This document shows, piece by piece, positions 46,853 to 56,790 of a stretch of DNA of 64,000 bases. The translations under genes and the position numbers were made by a program. Position 1 is the first letter of the stretch; each line of letters starts with the position of its first letter. Source of the DNA: Salinicola socius (GTDB lineage: Bacteria > Pseudomonadota > Gammaproteobacteria > Pseudomonadales > Halomonadaceae); assembly GCF_001937195.1 (NCBI RefSeq), contig NZ_MSDO01000020.1, positions 1 through 64,000 on the forward strand, read 5' to 3'. Below the pieces are notes generated by a model that searched no databases, was not told where the DNA came from, and worked only from the letters and a program-made list of their open reading frames with translations.

Positions 46853-47187
46853 GTCAGGGCACAAGGGTCATCTGCATGATGACATCAGGCGCTGAAAGTC
46901 ATTTCCGACCATTCTACTCAACATCCCCCCTGGCACCAACCGGAGCAGACCGCGAGCCTTCTGCACAAGCCGTTTCCCCGGCACCGCATTCCGCTCTAGC
47001 CGAGCAGCTCACGGAAAAGGCGCCGCCTTGTCGGCGGCGCCCGATCGCCATTCGATGGAACCGGCTCGAAGGATCGCTCTCAGCCGAATCGTCTCGGTGT
47101 TCGAGATTGACCTTCGAGACAGCCCCTTCGCCTAGGTCTCGTCGCCGAGGTCACGTCGCCTCAGTCTTTTCGACCCAGGCAGCCGGC
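46812..47187. other. Intergenic region dacA / ybeD
   Basis: About 375 bases that break the otherwise compact block. It contains the ybeD duplication, the dacA terminator (47016-47041) and no supported gene. Confidence 0.55.
47016..47041 (-). terminator. Terminator downstream of dacA
   Basis: A 9-bp GC stem (47019-47027 with 47033-47041) has a 5-base loop, and four T residues follow on the minus strand. It lies about 145 bases beyond the dacA stop. Confidence 0.7.
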
Positions 47188-48408
47188 TCAATCGAACAGA
47201 CCGGTCACGAACAGAACGACGGAGTCCCACAGGCGCTTGAAGATACCTCCCTCTTCGACGCCTTCCAGCGCTACCAGCGGCTCCTGGCCCAGCACTTCAT
47301 TTCCGGACTTGATCTCCAGGGTGCCGACCTGCTGGCCCGCCTTGATCGGCGCATGCAAGGTTTCCGGCAGATTGAGACGGGCAGTCAGGTTATCGGCGCT
47401 GCCCCGCGGCACGGTCATGCTGACCTCGTTCTGGACGCCAAGGCGAACCGTATCGCTTGCGCCGCCCCAGACGCGCGCTTCGTTGAGCACGGAGCCGGCA
47501 TCGTAGAGTTTGCGGGTCTGGAAGAAACGGAAGCCGTAGTTGAGCAGACGCTGGGTTTCCGCGGCCCGGGCCTCGTCGGAGTTGGTGCCCATGACCACGG
47601 CGATCAATCGAGTATCCTGCTTCTTGGCCGAGGCCACCAGGCAGAATCCGGCGGCTTCGGTATGGCCGGTCTTCAAACCGTCCACGTCCGGGTCGCGCCA
47701 CAACAGACGATTGCGGTTGGGCTGGCGAATGTCGTTGTAGGTGAAATATTTCTCGGAGTAGACCTGATAGTGGTCCGGGAAGTCCGTGATGATATGACGC
47801 GCGAGAATCGCCAGGTCGTGGGCGGAAGAGTAATGATCGTCGTGCGGCAGCCCGGTCGGATTCATGAAGTGGCTATTCTTCATGCCCAGACGCTGGGCCT
47901 GCTGATTCATCAGATCCGCGAAGGCCGACTCGCTTCCGGCCACATACTCCGACAAGGCCACGCTGGCATCGTTGCCGGATTGCACCACCACGCCCCGCAA
48001 CAGGTTTTCGACACTGACCTGCGTACCCTCTCGAACGAACATGCGAGAGCCGCCGGTCCGCCAGGCATTTTCGCTGATGCTGACCATATCGGTATCGGAA
48101 ATACTGCCACCGTCGATCTCCTGCTCGACGATATACGCCGTCATCATCTTGGTCAGGCTCGCCGGCGGCAATCGCTGATCACCGTCGTGATTCACCAGCA
48201 GCTGACCGGTGGAAGCGTCCATCAGCACCCAGGACGACGCCGCCAGATCCGGCGGCGACGGAATCAGCTGGCCCGGCTCCGGATTGCTCGCCGACATCTG
48301 GCTATCGGGCGTGGGCTGCTGGGCGCTGACTGGAGAGGAAAGCAGCCCCAGGCATAATGACGCCGAGATAACCAGGCGTGAAACAGATGAAGTGAACAAC
48401 GCTTTCAT
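47188..48408 (-). CDS. dacA: D-alanyl-D-alanine carboxypeptidase (PBP5/6 type)
   Basis: Periplasmic, membrane-anchored trimming enzyme of peptidoglycan. The 406-residue precursor has a signal peptide ending near Ala29. Active-site motifs are S-L-T-K (Ser84, Lys87), S-G-N (144-146) and K-T-G (near 247-249). The PBP5 C-terminal domain follows, with an amphipathic end (F-K-R-L-W-D-S-V-V-L-F-V-T-G-L-F). It is 27 bases after rlpA. Confidence 0.96.
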   Translation of the reverse strand: MKALFTSSVSRLVISASLCLGLLSSPVSAQQPTPDSQMSASNPEPGQLIPSPPDLAASSWVLMDASTGQLLVNHDGDQRLPPASLTKMMTAYIVEQEIDGGSISDTDMVSISENAWRTGGSRMFVREGTQVSVENLLRGVVVQSGNDASVALSEYVAGSESAFADLMNQQAQRLGMKNSHFMNPTGLPHDDHYSSAHDLAILARHIITDFPDHYQVYSEKYFTYNDIRQPNRNRLLWRDPDVDGLKTGHTEAAGFCLVASAKKQDTRLIAVVMGTNSDEARAAETQRLLNYGFRFFQTRKLYDAGSVLNEARVWGGASDTVRLGVQNEVSMTVPRGSADNLTARLNLPETLHAPIKAGQQVGTLEIKSGNEVLGQEPLVALEGVEEGGIFKRLWDSVVLFVTGLFD

Positions 48409-48435
48409 GACAGTCGGGTTCTCACTGGACGAGGG

Positions 48436-49515
48436 TTACTGAGTGGGCGCTACCAGGAACGTCTGGCCGTAGCCGGCGTCGCGCAGGGTAGCCCTGATGG
48501 ATTCGAGCGATGCCAGGTCATTGATGGGCCCGACCTGGACACGATAGAGAGGGGACGCATTGTCAATGCGAACCGGCTGCGACAGCAAGTCTTGCAGGCG
48601 GCTTTTCAACGCTTCCGCTCCGGACTGAGAGCCCAGCGCGGCCACCTGCACGTAGCGCTGCCCCGCCGTCGACGATGGTCCCGGGGCCAGCGGGGAGACA
48701 TCATCGCCAGGCGACGGCGACGGTGCCGACTCGGTAGCGTCCGCATTCGCCGCCGCGAGAACGGGATCGATGCTCGTCTGGTAGTCGATGCTCGAGCCGG
48801 CGCCCGTGCCGCTTGCCCTCGAAACGACGGGCTGACGAAGCGACGTCCGGGCAGGTACCGATGGGCTCGCTGTGGCTCGGGAGGCGACAGTATCCTGGTC
48901 AGCGCGTGGTCGCTCGCCATTCGACTGGCCATGCGTACGAGCCCAGACCACCGGATCGATGGCCTCGACTTTCACCCGTCCCGTACCGCCCTTGAGAATC
49001 CCCAGCCGCGCAGCTGCCGCATAGGAAAGATCGATCAGCCGATCGCTGTGAAACGGGCCCCGGTCGTTCACGCGCACGATGACCTTGCGTCCGTTGTCGA
49101 GATTGGTGACTCGCGCATAGGTCGGTAACGGCAGCGAGCGATGCGCCGCCGACATCTTGTACATGTCGTAGGTTTCGCCATTGGCAGTGTCGTAACCCTG
49201 GAACTTGACCCCATACCAGGAAGCCCGACCTTCCGCCGAATAGCCCGAGGGGTCGTCGAGCACGTGATAGGTCTTGCCCCAGACGGTATACGTCGAGCGA
49301 TTGCCGCTCCTCGAGCGAGGCTCGACCCTCGGCACGGCATCCGGCACGTTGGCGACATCCTCGGGCGTATCCGGGTAGGCGTCCTGATCCATCGCGTAAC
49401 GGCCGCTACCGCCTCCGGAACCGCCCCCGCCAGCGCACCCGGCCAGCAGTGCCAACACAAGCGACACCAGCGTCGAGGCGACAAGCCAGCGCCCTCTCCG
49501 GGACCACCTCGTCAT
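48436..49515 (-). CDS. rlpA: Septal ring lytic transglycosylase RlpA
   Basis: Outer-membrane lipoprotein that cleaves denuded glycan at the septum. Of 359 residues, the lipobox L-L-A-G-C ends at Cys27. The double-psi beta-barrel domain (A-S-W-Y-G-V-K-F-Q-G through V-N-D-R-G-P-F) contains the catalytic pair His (S-A-A-H-R) and Asp (N-D-R). A low-complexity linker precedes a C-terminal SPOR domain (about 283-357). The ATG overlaps mltB by 4 bases. Confidence 0.95.
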   Translation of the reverse strand: MTRWSRRGRWLVASTLVSLVLALLAGCAGGGGSGGGSGRYAMDQDAYPDTPEDVANVPDAVPRVEPRSRSGNRSTYTVWGKTYHVLDDPSGYSAEGRASWYGVKFQGYDTANGETYDMYKMSAAHRSLPLPTYARVTNLDNGRKVIVRVNDRGPFHSDRLIDLSYAAAARLGILKGGTGRVKVEAIDPVVWARTHGQSNGERPRADQDTVASRATASPSVPARTSLRQPVVSRASGTGAGSSIDYQTSIDPVLAAANADATESAPSPSPGDDVSPLAPGPSSTAGQRYVQVAALGSQSGAEALKSRLQDLLSQPVRIDNASPLYRVQVGPINDLASLESIRATLRDAGYGQTFLVAPTQ

Positions 49516-50543
49516 GCGCCCTCGCTCATCGCCGTCTGGATACGTTGCGCCAGGGTCGCCACTGCCATGGCGTAAAGATGACTGTGGTTGTAGCGCGTGA
49601 TGACATAGAAGTTGTCGAGACCCAACACATAGCGGACGTGTCCGTCGGCGAAATCCAGGGCCAACGGGACGACCTTGTCGCCCGGCTGCAGACGTCCCGC
49701 CGTCGGCTCGATACCCGCTTGCTCGAGCGTGGTGACCGAGGTATCCGGCGGCTCGGTACGATTGAAGCCGATCGAAGATGGCAGCACCTCAGGGCCACTG
49801 GCTTCGACCAGAACCGCCTGGTGGCGGCGCCAGCCATGCTCGCCGAAGTAATTGGCAATACTGCCGATGGCATCGACCGGGTTGTTCCACAGATCCTTCA
49901 GGCCATCGAAATCGAAATCCACCGCATAGGCCTGATAGCTCGTCGGAATGAACTGCGGATATCCCATCGCCCCTGCGTAGGATCCATATAGCGTGGCGGG
50001 ATCGACGCCCTGGCCCAGCGTGATCTCGAGAAAGGCCTCGAGTTCGCCGCGGAAGAATGTGCCCCGGGATGGATGATGAAAGGCCAGCGTCGAGAGGGAA
50101 TCCAGTACGCGGTGCGTGCCCTTGTGCTGACCATACTGGGTTTCGACACCCAGGATCGCCACCACGATCTCGGGCGGCACGCCGTAGACTTTTTCGGCCC
50201 GGGCCAACGCCTCGTGATGCGATTTGAGAAAGGCGACGCCCTGACGAATGCGCTCGGGCTGGATGAAAATGTCGCGATACTCATCCCATCGCAGCCGGCG
50301 TTCCGCCGCATGATTCATCGCCTTCAGCACCTGGGGGCGGTACTGCGCCGCCTGCATCGCGGCCTCGAGCTTCTGTCTCGGCAATCCCTGCTGCGATAAC
50401 CCTTCCAGCATTGCCCCGACGTCGGGGTCGGTGGCCGGATCGAAGTTCTCCTCGGCCTGCGCCACTGCGCTTGCCATGCCCAGCAGACTTACCAACAGCA
50501 GACTGATGCTAAATCGACGTTCTCGTCTCCAACGCAACGGCAT
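49512..50543 (-). CDS. mltB: Membrane-bound lytic transglycosylase B
   Basis: Periplasmic glycan-cleaving enzyme. The 343-residue protein has a signal peptide ending near Ala30 and no lipobox cysteine, so it may be soluble, like SltB of Pseudomonas. The catalytic glutamate is Glu134 in I-L-G-V-E-T-Q-Y-G; Y-A-G-A-M-G-Y-P-Q-F-I-P-T-S-Y is also characteristic. It lies 35 bases after rodA and overlaps rlpA by 4 bases. Confidence 0.94.
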   Translation of the reverse strand: MPLRWRRERRFSISLLLVSLLGMASAVAQAEENFDPATDPDVGAMLEGLSQQGLPRQKLEAAMQAAQYRPQVLKAMNHAAERRLRWDEYRDIFIQPERIRQGVAFLKSHHEALARAEKVYGVPPEIVVAILGVETQYGQHKGTHRVLDSLSTLAFHHPSRGTFFRGELEAFLEITLGQGVDPATLYGSYAGAMGYPQFIPTSYQAYAVDFDFDGLKDLWNNPVDAIGSIANYFGEHGWRRHQAVLVEASGPEVLPSSIGFNRTEPPDTSVTTLEQAGIEPTAGRLQPGDKVVPLALDFADGHVRYVLGLDNFYVITRYNHSHLYAMAVATLAQRIQTAMSEGA

Positions 50544-50578
50544 GCGCGACTGACTCCCTGCTTGCGGCTCTTCCAGCG

Positions 50579-51721
50579 TCAGTGTGTCAACAGACGCCGG
50601 TGCGTGTGAATCGACATGAGAATACCGAACCCGGCCATCAAGGTCACGCTGGAGGTCCCGCCATAGCTGACCAGCGGCAACGGCACGCCGACGACCGGCA
50701 GAATGCCGGTAACCATGCCGATATTCACGAAAACATAGATGAAGAACGTCAGCACGATACTGCCCGCCAGCAAGCGTCCATAGGTGTCCTGCGCATTGTT
50801 GGCCATCACCAGACCGCGCGAGACCAGCAGCAGATACAGCACCAGAATGGTGCTCATGCCGATCAGGCCGAACTCTTCACCCAGCACGGCGACGATGAAG
50901 TCGGTATGGCGCTCGGGCAGAAACTCGAGCTGAGACTGCGTGCCCAACCCCCACCCCTTGCCTTCCAGCCCGCCACTGCCGATCGCCGTCTTGGACTGGA
51001 TGATGTTCCAGCCGGCGCCGAGGGGATCGCTCTCCGGATTGAGAAAGGTCAGGACTCGCTGCCGCTGGTAGTCATGCATGTTGATCCACAGCAGGGGCGC
51101 AGCGCCCCCCGCCAGGGCGACCAGCGCCAGGATGAACTTCCACGAAAGCCCCGCCAGCAGGATCACGAACACTGCCGCACAGGTGACCAGCAGCGAGGTG
51201 CCCAGGTCAGGCTGACGAGCGATCAACAGCACCGGGACGCCGACGATCACCGCACAGACGATCAGATCGCGCCAGGTCGGTGGCAACGGCCGCCGATGAA
51301 AATAAGCCGCCAGCATCATCGGCATGGCGATCTTCATCAACTCGGAAGGCTGGAACCGTAGCGGACCGATTTCCAGCCAACGCTGAGCCCCCATACCGAT
51401 ATCCCCCATGATCTCGACGGCGATCAGCATCAATAGACCTCCGCCGTAGGCCACCGGCGTCCATCGAAACAAGGTCCCGGGCGAGAACTGCGCGATGACG
51501 ATCGCGCCCAGCAATGCCACGCCCATGCGCGAGGCCTGCGCCATCGTCGTCGAAGCGGACATGCCACTGGCGCTGTAGAGCACCACCAGCCCGAACGAGA
51601 TCAGCAGCAACAGGATCGACAACAGCCACGGATCGAGGTGCACTCGCAGCCACAGCGAGCGCTTCCGCCCCACTCGTGCACGATGGTTTCCCGGTGCTAC
51701 GCGTTGAAAATCAGTCGCCAT
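50579..51721 (-). CDS. rodA: Rod-shape peptidoglycan glycosyltransferase RodA
   Basis: SEDS-family polymerase that works with PBP2 in cell elongation. The ATG at 51719-51721 gives 380 residues with about ten helices. Family motifs include G-A-Q-R-W-L-E-I-G-P-L-R-F-Q-P-S-E, L-P-E-R-H-T-D-F-I, and the C-terminal G-V-P-L-P-L-V-S-Y-G-G-T-S. The start overlaps the mrdA stop by 11 bases. The frame is open 55 codons further upstream inside mrdA but that part is not SEDS-like. Confidence 0.96.
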   Translation of the reverse strand: MATDFQRVAPGNHRARVGRKRSLWLRVHLDPWLLSILLLLISFGLVVLYSASGMSASTTMAQASRMGVALLGAIVIAQFSPGTLFRWTPVAYGGGLLMLIAVEIMGDIGMGAQRWLEIGPLRFQPSELMKIAMPMMLAAYFHRRPLPPTWRDLIVCAVIVGVPVLLIARQPDLGTSLLVTCAAVFVILLAGLSWKFILALVALAGGAAPLLWINMHDYQRQRVLTFLNPESDPLGAGWNIIQSKTAIGSGGLEGKGWGLGTQSQLEFLPERHTDFIVAVLGEEFGLIGMSTILVLYLLLVSRGLVMANNAQDTYGRLLAGSIVLTFFIYVFVNIGMVTGILPVVGVPLPLVSYGGTSSVTLMAGFGILMSIHTHRRLLTH

Positions 51722-53606
51722 CGATACTCTCGACTTCTTCGTTGACCGTCGTGTCCGGCGGATCCTTGAGTTCGCTATCCGGCAGCAGCCAGGCATCGGT
51801 GAGTTCGCGACCCAGCCCGGATACGCCACCGCCGGCGTTCTCGACGATGACAGCGATCGCGATCTGGGGGTCATCGACCGGAGCAAAGCCGATGAATAGC
51901 GCGTGGTCGCGAAGACGCTCGGTCAGTTCATCGGCGTCATACTTCTGGTTCTGCCCCAGTGAAAAGACCTGAGCCGTGCCGGTCTTCGCCGCCATCTGGT
52001 ACTGCATGCCTGCACCGACCTTGCGGGCAGTCCCTTCGGAACCGTTGAGCACCGCCTCCATGCCCTTGTAGACGTCCTGCCACCAGCGCGCCTTGTCGAG
52101 TTCCACGTCCGGCTTGGTATCCGCAAACGGCGGCTCGATGGCTTCATCGCCCACGCGCTTGGCCAGGTGGGGTCGCACCCAGTGACCGTGATTGGCCAAC
52201 GTCGCCGTGGCAGCCGCGAGTTGAAGCGGCGTCGCCATGAAGTAACCCTGACCGATCCCCGCGGAAAGCGTTTCACCGGGATACCACACCTGGTTGTACT
52301 TCTCGCGCTTCCATTCACGGGAGGGCATCAAGCCCGGCAAGGCGCCCTGAACGTCCAGTGAAGTGACCTCGCCGAAGCCGAACTGGTGCATGAAGGCGGA
52401 TAGCCGATCGATGCCCAGGCGATAGGCCATGGTATAGAAGTAGGTGTTATTGGAGACCTCCAGCGCGCGCTCGAGGTCGACACGGCCATGGCCCCAGCGC
52501 AGCCAGTTGTGGTAACGCCGGGTATCGTTGGGCAGCTGGAAATAGCCCGGGTCGTAGATGATGTCATCGGGCTTGACCACCCCATCCTGCAGCGCAGCCA
52601 GCGCTTCGAACGGTTTGACGGTGGACCCCGGCGGATACTGGCCTCGCACCGCACGGTTATACAGCGGCAGATCGAGATTTTCCTGCAGGGCACGATAGTC
52701 CTTGTAGGAAATTCCGGTGACGAACTTGTTGATATCGAAGCCCGGCGCCGAGACCATCGCCAGGATGTCGCCCGTCTTGGGCTGGATCGCCACGATAGCG
52801 CCGCGCCGCCCTCCCAGCAGATCGTATGCCATATGCTGCAGGCGACTATCGATGGTCAGCGTGATGTCCTTGCCCGGCACGGCCGGGCTTCGCTCCAGTT
52901 CGCGCAGGACCCTGCCACGCGCATTGGTTTCGACCTTGCGCAGGCCGGCCTTGCCATGGAGCGCATCTTCGTAGGTGTATTCGATGCCGGTCTTGCCGAT
53001 GAAATGGGTCCCGGCATAGTTGCCCGGATCGAGGTCGGCCAGCTCCTCCGCGTTGATTCGCCCGACGTAGCCCAGAACGTGTGACATCACGATGGGGTCG
53101 GGGTAATAACGCATCAGCTGCGCCTCGACCTCGACCCCACTGAGCAGATAGCGGTTCACTGCCAGCCGGGCAATCTGATCTTCGGTCAGATCGCTGATCA
53201 ATAGCGCCGGCTGATACGGCCTCTGCCGCTGACGCGAGCGCTCGCGAAAAGTCTCGACCTCATCCTCCGGCAGATCCAGGATGTCCACCAGGCGCTGCAG
53301 CGTGGTGTCGAGATCGTCGACGCGTTCGCGCACGATGGTGAGATTGTAGGTGGGACGGTTTTCCGCCAGCAGCTTGCCGTGTCGGTCGTAGATCAGGCCG
53401 CGACGCGGAGGGAGCGGCTCCACTCGCATGCGGTTGTTGTCGGAGCGGGTGATGAAAACGTCGTGCTCGATGACCTGCAGGTAGACCAGGCGCGAGACGA
53501 TCGCCCCTGCCATCAGCACAATGATCAGTGCGGCAACCAGCGAACGATGACGAAAGACACGAACTTCACGCTCGTGATTCTTGACGTTTTCCCGACGTTT
53601 ACGCAT
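51711..53606 (-). CDS. mrdA: Penicillin-binding protein 2
   Basis: Transpeptidase of the elongasome. The ATG at 53604-53606 (M-R-K-R-R-E-N-V) gives 631 residues (E. coli 633). A single N-terminal helix (about 22-44) is followed by the pedestal domain and the transpeptidase domain with P-P-G-S-T-V-K-P (active serine near 328), S-N-N, and K-T-G-T-A. No strong ribosome site precedes this start, and the frame is open 26 codons further, so the start is moderately sure. Confidence 0.95.
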   Translation of the reverse strand: MRKRRENVKNHEREVRVFRHRSLVAALIIVLMAGAIVSRLVYLQVIEHDVFITRSDNNRMRVEPLPPRRGLIYDRHGKLLAENRPTYNLTIVRERVDDLDTTLQRLVDILDLPEDEVETFRERSRQRQRPYQPALLISDLTEDQIARLAVNRYLLSGVEVEAQLMRYYPDPIVMSHVLGYVGRINAEELADLDPGNYAGTHFIGKTGIEYTYEDALHGKAGLRKVETNARGRVLRELERSPAVPGKDITLTIDSRLQHMAYDLLGGRRGAIVAIQPKTGDILAMVSAPGFDINKFVTGISYKDYRALQENLDLPLYNRAVRGQYPPGSTVKPFEALAALQDGVVKPDDIIYDPGYFQLPNDTRRYHNWLRWGHGRVDLERALEVSNNTYFYTMAYRLGIDRLSAFMHQFGFGEVTSLDVQGALPGLMPSREWKREKYNQVWYPGETLSAGIGQGYFMATPLQLAAATATLANHGHWVRPHLAKRVGDEAIEPPFADTKPDVELDKARWWQDVYKGMEAVLNGSEGTARKVGAGMQYQMAAKTGTAQVFSLGQNQKYDADELTERLRDHALFIGFAPVDDPQIAIAVIVENAGGGVSGLGRELTDAWLLPDSELKDPPDTTVNEEVESIDGD

Positions 53607-53711
53607 GAGGAGAACGGCGATTCCTGTCGATGACCGGCTGCGAGCCGTCACGACGTCCGATGGCATCGCTTTCGGTGGCGTCAAATGGAAACAAGCGACT
53701 GACTCTCTGGC

Positions 53712-54179
53712 TCAGCGGTGATACGGATGTCCTGCGAGCAATGTCCAGGCGCGATAGAGCTGTTCTGCCAGCACGACCCGCACCAGCGGGTGCGGTAGCG
53801 TCAAGGCGGATAGCGACCAGGACTGTCGAGCACGAGCAACGACTCGGGGATCGAGACCGTCAGGCCCTCCGACAACCAGTGCGATGTCCTGCCCTTCCAG
53901 GCGCCAGGAATCCAGCTGCCGGGAGAGCTGCTCGGTCGTCCAGGCCGCCCCTTTGACCTCGAGTGCCACGATACGTTCCTGATCGCGCAGTTTCTCCAGC
54001 ATCCGATCACCCTCGGCCTGGACCGCCCGCGCCACGTCGGCGTTCTTGCCGCGAGAACCGGCCGGGATCTCGATGATCTCGAACGGCATCTCCCGCGGCA
54101 ATCGCTTGCGGTACTCATCGACGCCAGCCTCGACCCACGCGGGCATGCGCGAGCCGACCGCCAGCAGCCGAATTTTCAC
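53712..54179 (-). CDS. rlmH: 23S rRNA pseudouridine-1915 N3-methyltransferase RlmH
   Basis: SPOUT methyltransferase, 155 residues as in E. coli. Visible: [30 protein letters not shown] (SAM knot) and [18 protein letters not shown] at the C-terminus. The start overlaps rsfS by 4 bases. Confidence 0.97.
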   Translation of the reverse strand: MKIRLLAVGSRMPAWVEAGVDEYRKRLPREMPFEIIEIPAGSRGKNADVARAVQAEGDRMLEKLRDQERIVALEVKGAAWTTEQLSRQLDSWRLEGQDIALVVGGPDGLDPRVVARARQSWSLSALTLPHPLVRVVLAEQLYRAWTLLAGHPYHR

Positions 54180-54544
54180 CCGCGAAGCTCTTGCCGATCC
54201 GCTTCCCGTTGCGAATCCGACGGCAAGTCAGCCCACAGGCGCTCGAGATCGTAGAGCTGGCGAGTTTCCGGCATCATCACATGCGCAATGACATCGCCCA
54301 GGTCCACCAGCACCCATTCTCCGCTCTGCTGCCCTTCGACACCCAGCGGCCGCAGGCCCGCTTCTTTGACCTTCTCCACCACGTTTTCCGCCAGCGCAGA
54401 AACATGCCGCGATGACGTACCGCTGGCGACCACCATGACATCGGTGACACTGGTCAACTCGGCGACATCCAGCTCGACGACGTCGCGCGCCTTGAGCTCT
54501 TCCAGCGCCTCGACCACCAATGATTTAAGCGTATCTGTCTGCAT
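54176..54544 (-). CDS. rsfS: Ribosome silencing factor RsfS
   Basis: Binds ribosomal protein uL14 and blocks subunit joining under nutrient limitation. It has 122 residues with the typical [13 protein letters not shown] and [14 protein letters not shown]. It lies between nadD and rlmH, as in most gammaproteobacteria. A hairpin stands in the 65-base gap to nadD. Confidence 0.96.
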   Translation of the reverse strand: MQTDTLKSLVVEALEELKARDVVELDVAELTSVTDVMVVASGTSSRHVSALAENVVEKVKEAGLRPLGVEGQQSGEWVLVDLGDVIAHVMMPETRQLYDLERLWADLPSDSQREADRQELRG

Positions 54545-54579
54545 AGCTCCTCGTCATATAGCCCCTCGGATGGGGAATC

Positions 54580-54604
54580 GCGTCTCCCGGAATCCGGGAG
54601 ACGC
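54580..54604. other. Hairpin between nadD and rsfS
   Basis: A perfect 11-bp inverted repeat (54580-54590 with 54594-54604) has a 3-base loop. It sits inside the minus-strand operon without a T-tract in that direction, so it is more likely a processing or attenuation element than a full terminator. Confidence 0.6.
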
Positions 54605-54609
54605 GCATT

Positions 54610-55296
54610 TTACTCGGATAACCCCCGAACGCCAGCCCCGGGCTCTCGATAGAGGCCGTGGACGGCAATGTAACGCTCGACGGCTTCAGGAATCAGGTAG
54701 CGCACGCTGAGTCCTTGTTGCAGACGCCGACGCACTGCGGTGGCCGCGATCGCCATGCGGCTGGGCAGACGCAGCCGCAGCAGGCTTCCGGCTGGCGCCG
54801 CCATCAGCGACGCGACCGAATCCACTTCCCGACCCTCGATCAGTGATGCCAATAGCGGTTCCAGCGGTGCCTCGTGATCCGGGCGATCGATCACCACGAT
54901 ATGGGCAAGCGTCAGCAGGCGCTCACGCTGGTGCCAGTCGGGCAGGCCCAGGAACGCGTCGTGCCCGACCGCCATGACCAGCCGCGCCTCGTCGCCCCAC
55001 TCCTGGCGCAACGACGCCAAGGTGTCGACAGAGTAGGAGTGGCCCGGACGACGCACCTCGCGATCATCTGCTAGCAACCCCGGGGTGTCACCGATGCCGG
55101 CCTCCAGCATCGCCAGACGATGTTCGGCGGAGATGCCCGGCGCCTTGCGATGAGGCGGCACGTGCGCCGGAATCATGTGCACCGCGTCCAGAGCCAGCGC
55201 CTCGCCCAGCTCGACGGCACTGCGCAGATGCCCCAGGTGAACCGGGTCGAAAGTGCCACCCAGCATGGCAATACGCGCAAAGGAGGAGTCTCTCAC
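54610..55296 (-). CDS. nadD: Nicotinate-nucleotide adenylyltransferase NadD
   Basis: Joins nicotinate mononucleotide and ATP to form deamido-NAD. The key motif is M-L-G-G-T-F-D-P-V-H-L-G-H near the N-terminus, with S-Y-S-V-D-T-L and the late I-S-S/T-x-x-R-R region present as A-T-A-V-R-R-R-L. I prefer the GTG at 55294-55296 (GGGG five bases earlier, 228 residues), just after the proA stop. An ATG at 55311 inside proA is the alternative. Confidence 0.93.
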   Translation of the reverse strand: MRDSSFARIAMLGGTFDPVHLGHLRSAVELGEALALDAVHMIPAHVPPHRKAPGISAEHRLAMLEAGIGDTPGLLADDREVRRPGHSYSVDTLASLRQEWGDEARLVMAVGHDAFLGLPDWHQRERLLTLAHIVVIDRPDHEAPLEPLLASLIEGREVDSVASLMAAPAGSLLRLRLPSRMAIAATAVRRRLQQGLSVRYLIPEAVERYIAVHGLYREPGAGVRGLSE

Positions 55297-55297
55297 G

Positions 55298-56581
55298 TCA
55301 ACCCCGCACATGGCCGTCGCCGAAAACGACGTACTTCCGGGTCGTCAGCCCCTCCAGGCCAACCGGGCCACGAGCATGCAGCTTGTTGGTGGAGATGCCG
55401 ATCTCGGCTCCCAGGCCGTACTCGAACCCATCGGCGAAACGCGTCGACGCATTGACGATCACCGAGCTTGAATCCACCTCGGCCAGAAATCGTCTGGCGA
55501 GGGTGAGATTCTCGGTCACGATCGCGTCCGTATGCTGGGATCCATAAGTGTTGATGTGTTCGATCGCCCGATCGAAATCGTCGACGATTCGAATCGCCAG
55601 GATCGGCGCCAGATATTCTGTCGACCAGTCCGCGTCCGATGCCTCGACGGCATCCTCGATCCACTCTCGGGTCCGCGGGCAGCAGCGCATCTCGACGCCC
55701 TTGTGCCGATAGATCGCGGCCAGCGACGGCAGCACCTGCGCCGCGATATCGACGTGCACCAGCAGCGTCTCCATCGTATTGCAGGGCGAATAGCGCTGAG
55801 TCTTGGCGTTGTCGGCGATCGCCACCGCCTTGGCGATATCCGCGGCGGCATCGATATAGACATGGCAGATACCATCGAGGTGCTTGATGACCGGCACCGT
55901 GGCATCAGCGGCGATACGGGCGATCAGCGACTTGCCGCCGCGCGGAATGATGACATCCACGAACTGCGGCATGGTGATCAACGCGCCCACCGCGGCGCGA
56001 TCGGTCGTTGCTACCACCTGCACCGCACTCGCGGGCAAGCCAGCATCCTCGAGCCCCATGCGAATGCATTCGGCGATCGCGGCATTGCTGGCTGTCGCCT
56101 CGGAACCACCCCGAAGGATGCAGGCATTGCCGGATTTCAGGCACAGACTCGCCGCCTCGACGGTCACGTTGGGACGGGATTCGTAAATGATACCGATCAC
56201 CCCCAGCGGCACCCGCATCTGGCCGACCTGGATACCGCTGGGTCGGTAGCTCAGCCCGTCGATCTGGCCGACGGGATCGGGCAGCGCCGCGACCTGACGA
56301 ACCCCGGCAATCATGGCGTCGACTCGCTCGTTGGTCAGCGCCAGACGATCCAGCAGCGCCTCGCTCAGCCCGTGGTCTCGCCCGCGCTGCAAGTCTTCCC
56401 GGTTGGCCGCTGCCAGGTTCGGGCGGGCCGCGTCCAAGCGCGCCACGATCGCCTCGAGCGCAGCGTTCTTGCGCCCACTGTCGACCCGGCGCAGTGCAGC
56501 ACTGGCGTCACGCGCACGCTGCCCCAGCGCCTGCATGTAGTGGGTGATATCCTCGACCCGAGAGGTCGCCGTCTGCTGCAT
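55298..56581 (-). CDS. proA: Gamma-glutamyl phosphate reductase
   Basis: NADPH-dependent reductase of proline synthesis. The 427-residue protein belongs to the aldehyde dehydrogenase fold; the catalytic cysteine is in [11 protein letters not shown]. Other family stretches are [16 protein letters not shown] and the C-terminal [10 protein letters not shown]. It heads the minus-strand run that continues with nadD. In a halophile proline synthesis also matters for osmoprotection, but nothing in the sequence shows osmotic control. Confidence 0.96.
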   Translation of the reverse strand: MQQTATSRVEDITHYMQALGQRARDASAALRRVDSGRKNAALEAIVARLDAARPNLAAANREDLQRGRDHGLSEALLDRLALTNERVDAMIAGVRQVAALPDPVGQIDGLSYRPSGIQVGQMRVPLGVIGIIYESRPNVTVEAASLCLKSGNACILRGGSEATASNAAIAECIRMGLEDAGLPASAVQVVATTDRAAVGALITMPQFVDVIIPRGGKSLIARIAADATVPVIKHLDGICHVYIDAAADIAKAVAIADNAKTQRYSPCNTMETLLVHVDIAAQVLPSLAAIYRHKGVEMRCCPRTREWIEDAVEASDADWSTEYLAPILAIRIVDDFDRAIEHINTYGSQHTDAIVTENLTLARRFLAEVDSSSVIVNASTRFADGFEYGLGAEIGISTNKLHARGPVGLEGLTTRKYVVFGDGHVRG

Positions 56582-56790
56582 GGTGTACTATCCCCTCTCG
56601 ATGATGATCCGCAACGGGTGGCGTCCGACGTCGGGCTGCCGAACGTCTCGATAGCGAGAAAGCTCGATGCCAAGGGCACGATAACGCGCTGTCCTTTATC
56701 GTTAATCGCGCTATACGCTCAGTCCCGGCCCATGCGATAGTGAAACACGAATCGCACACGCCATCCGCAATCGGTCCAATATAAGCCACC

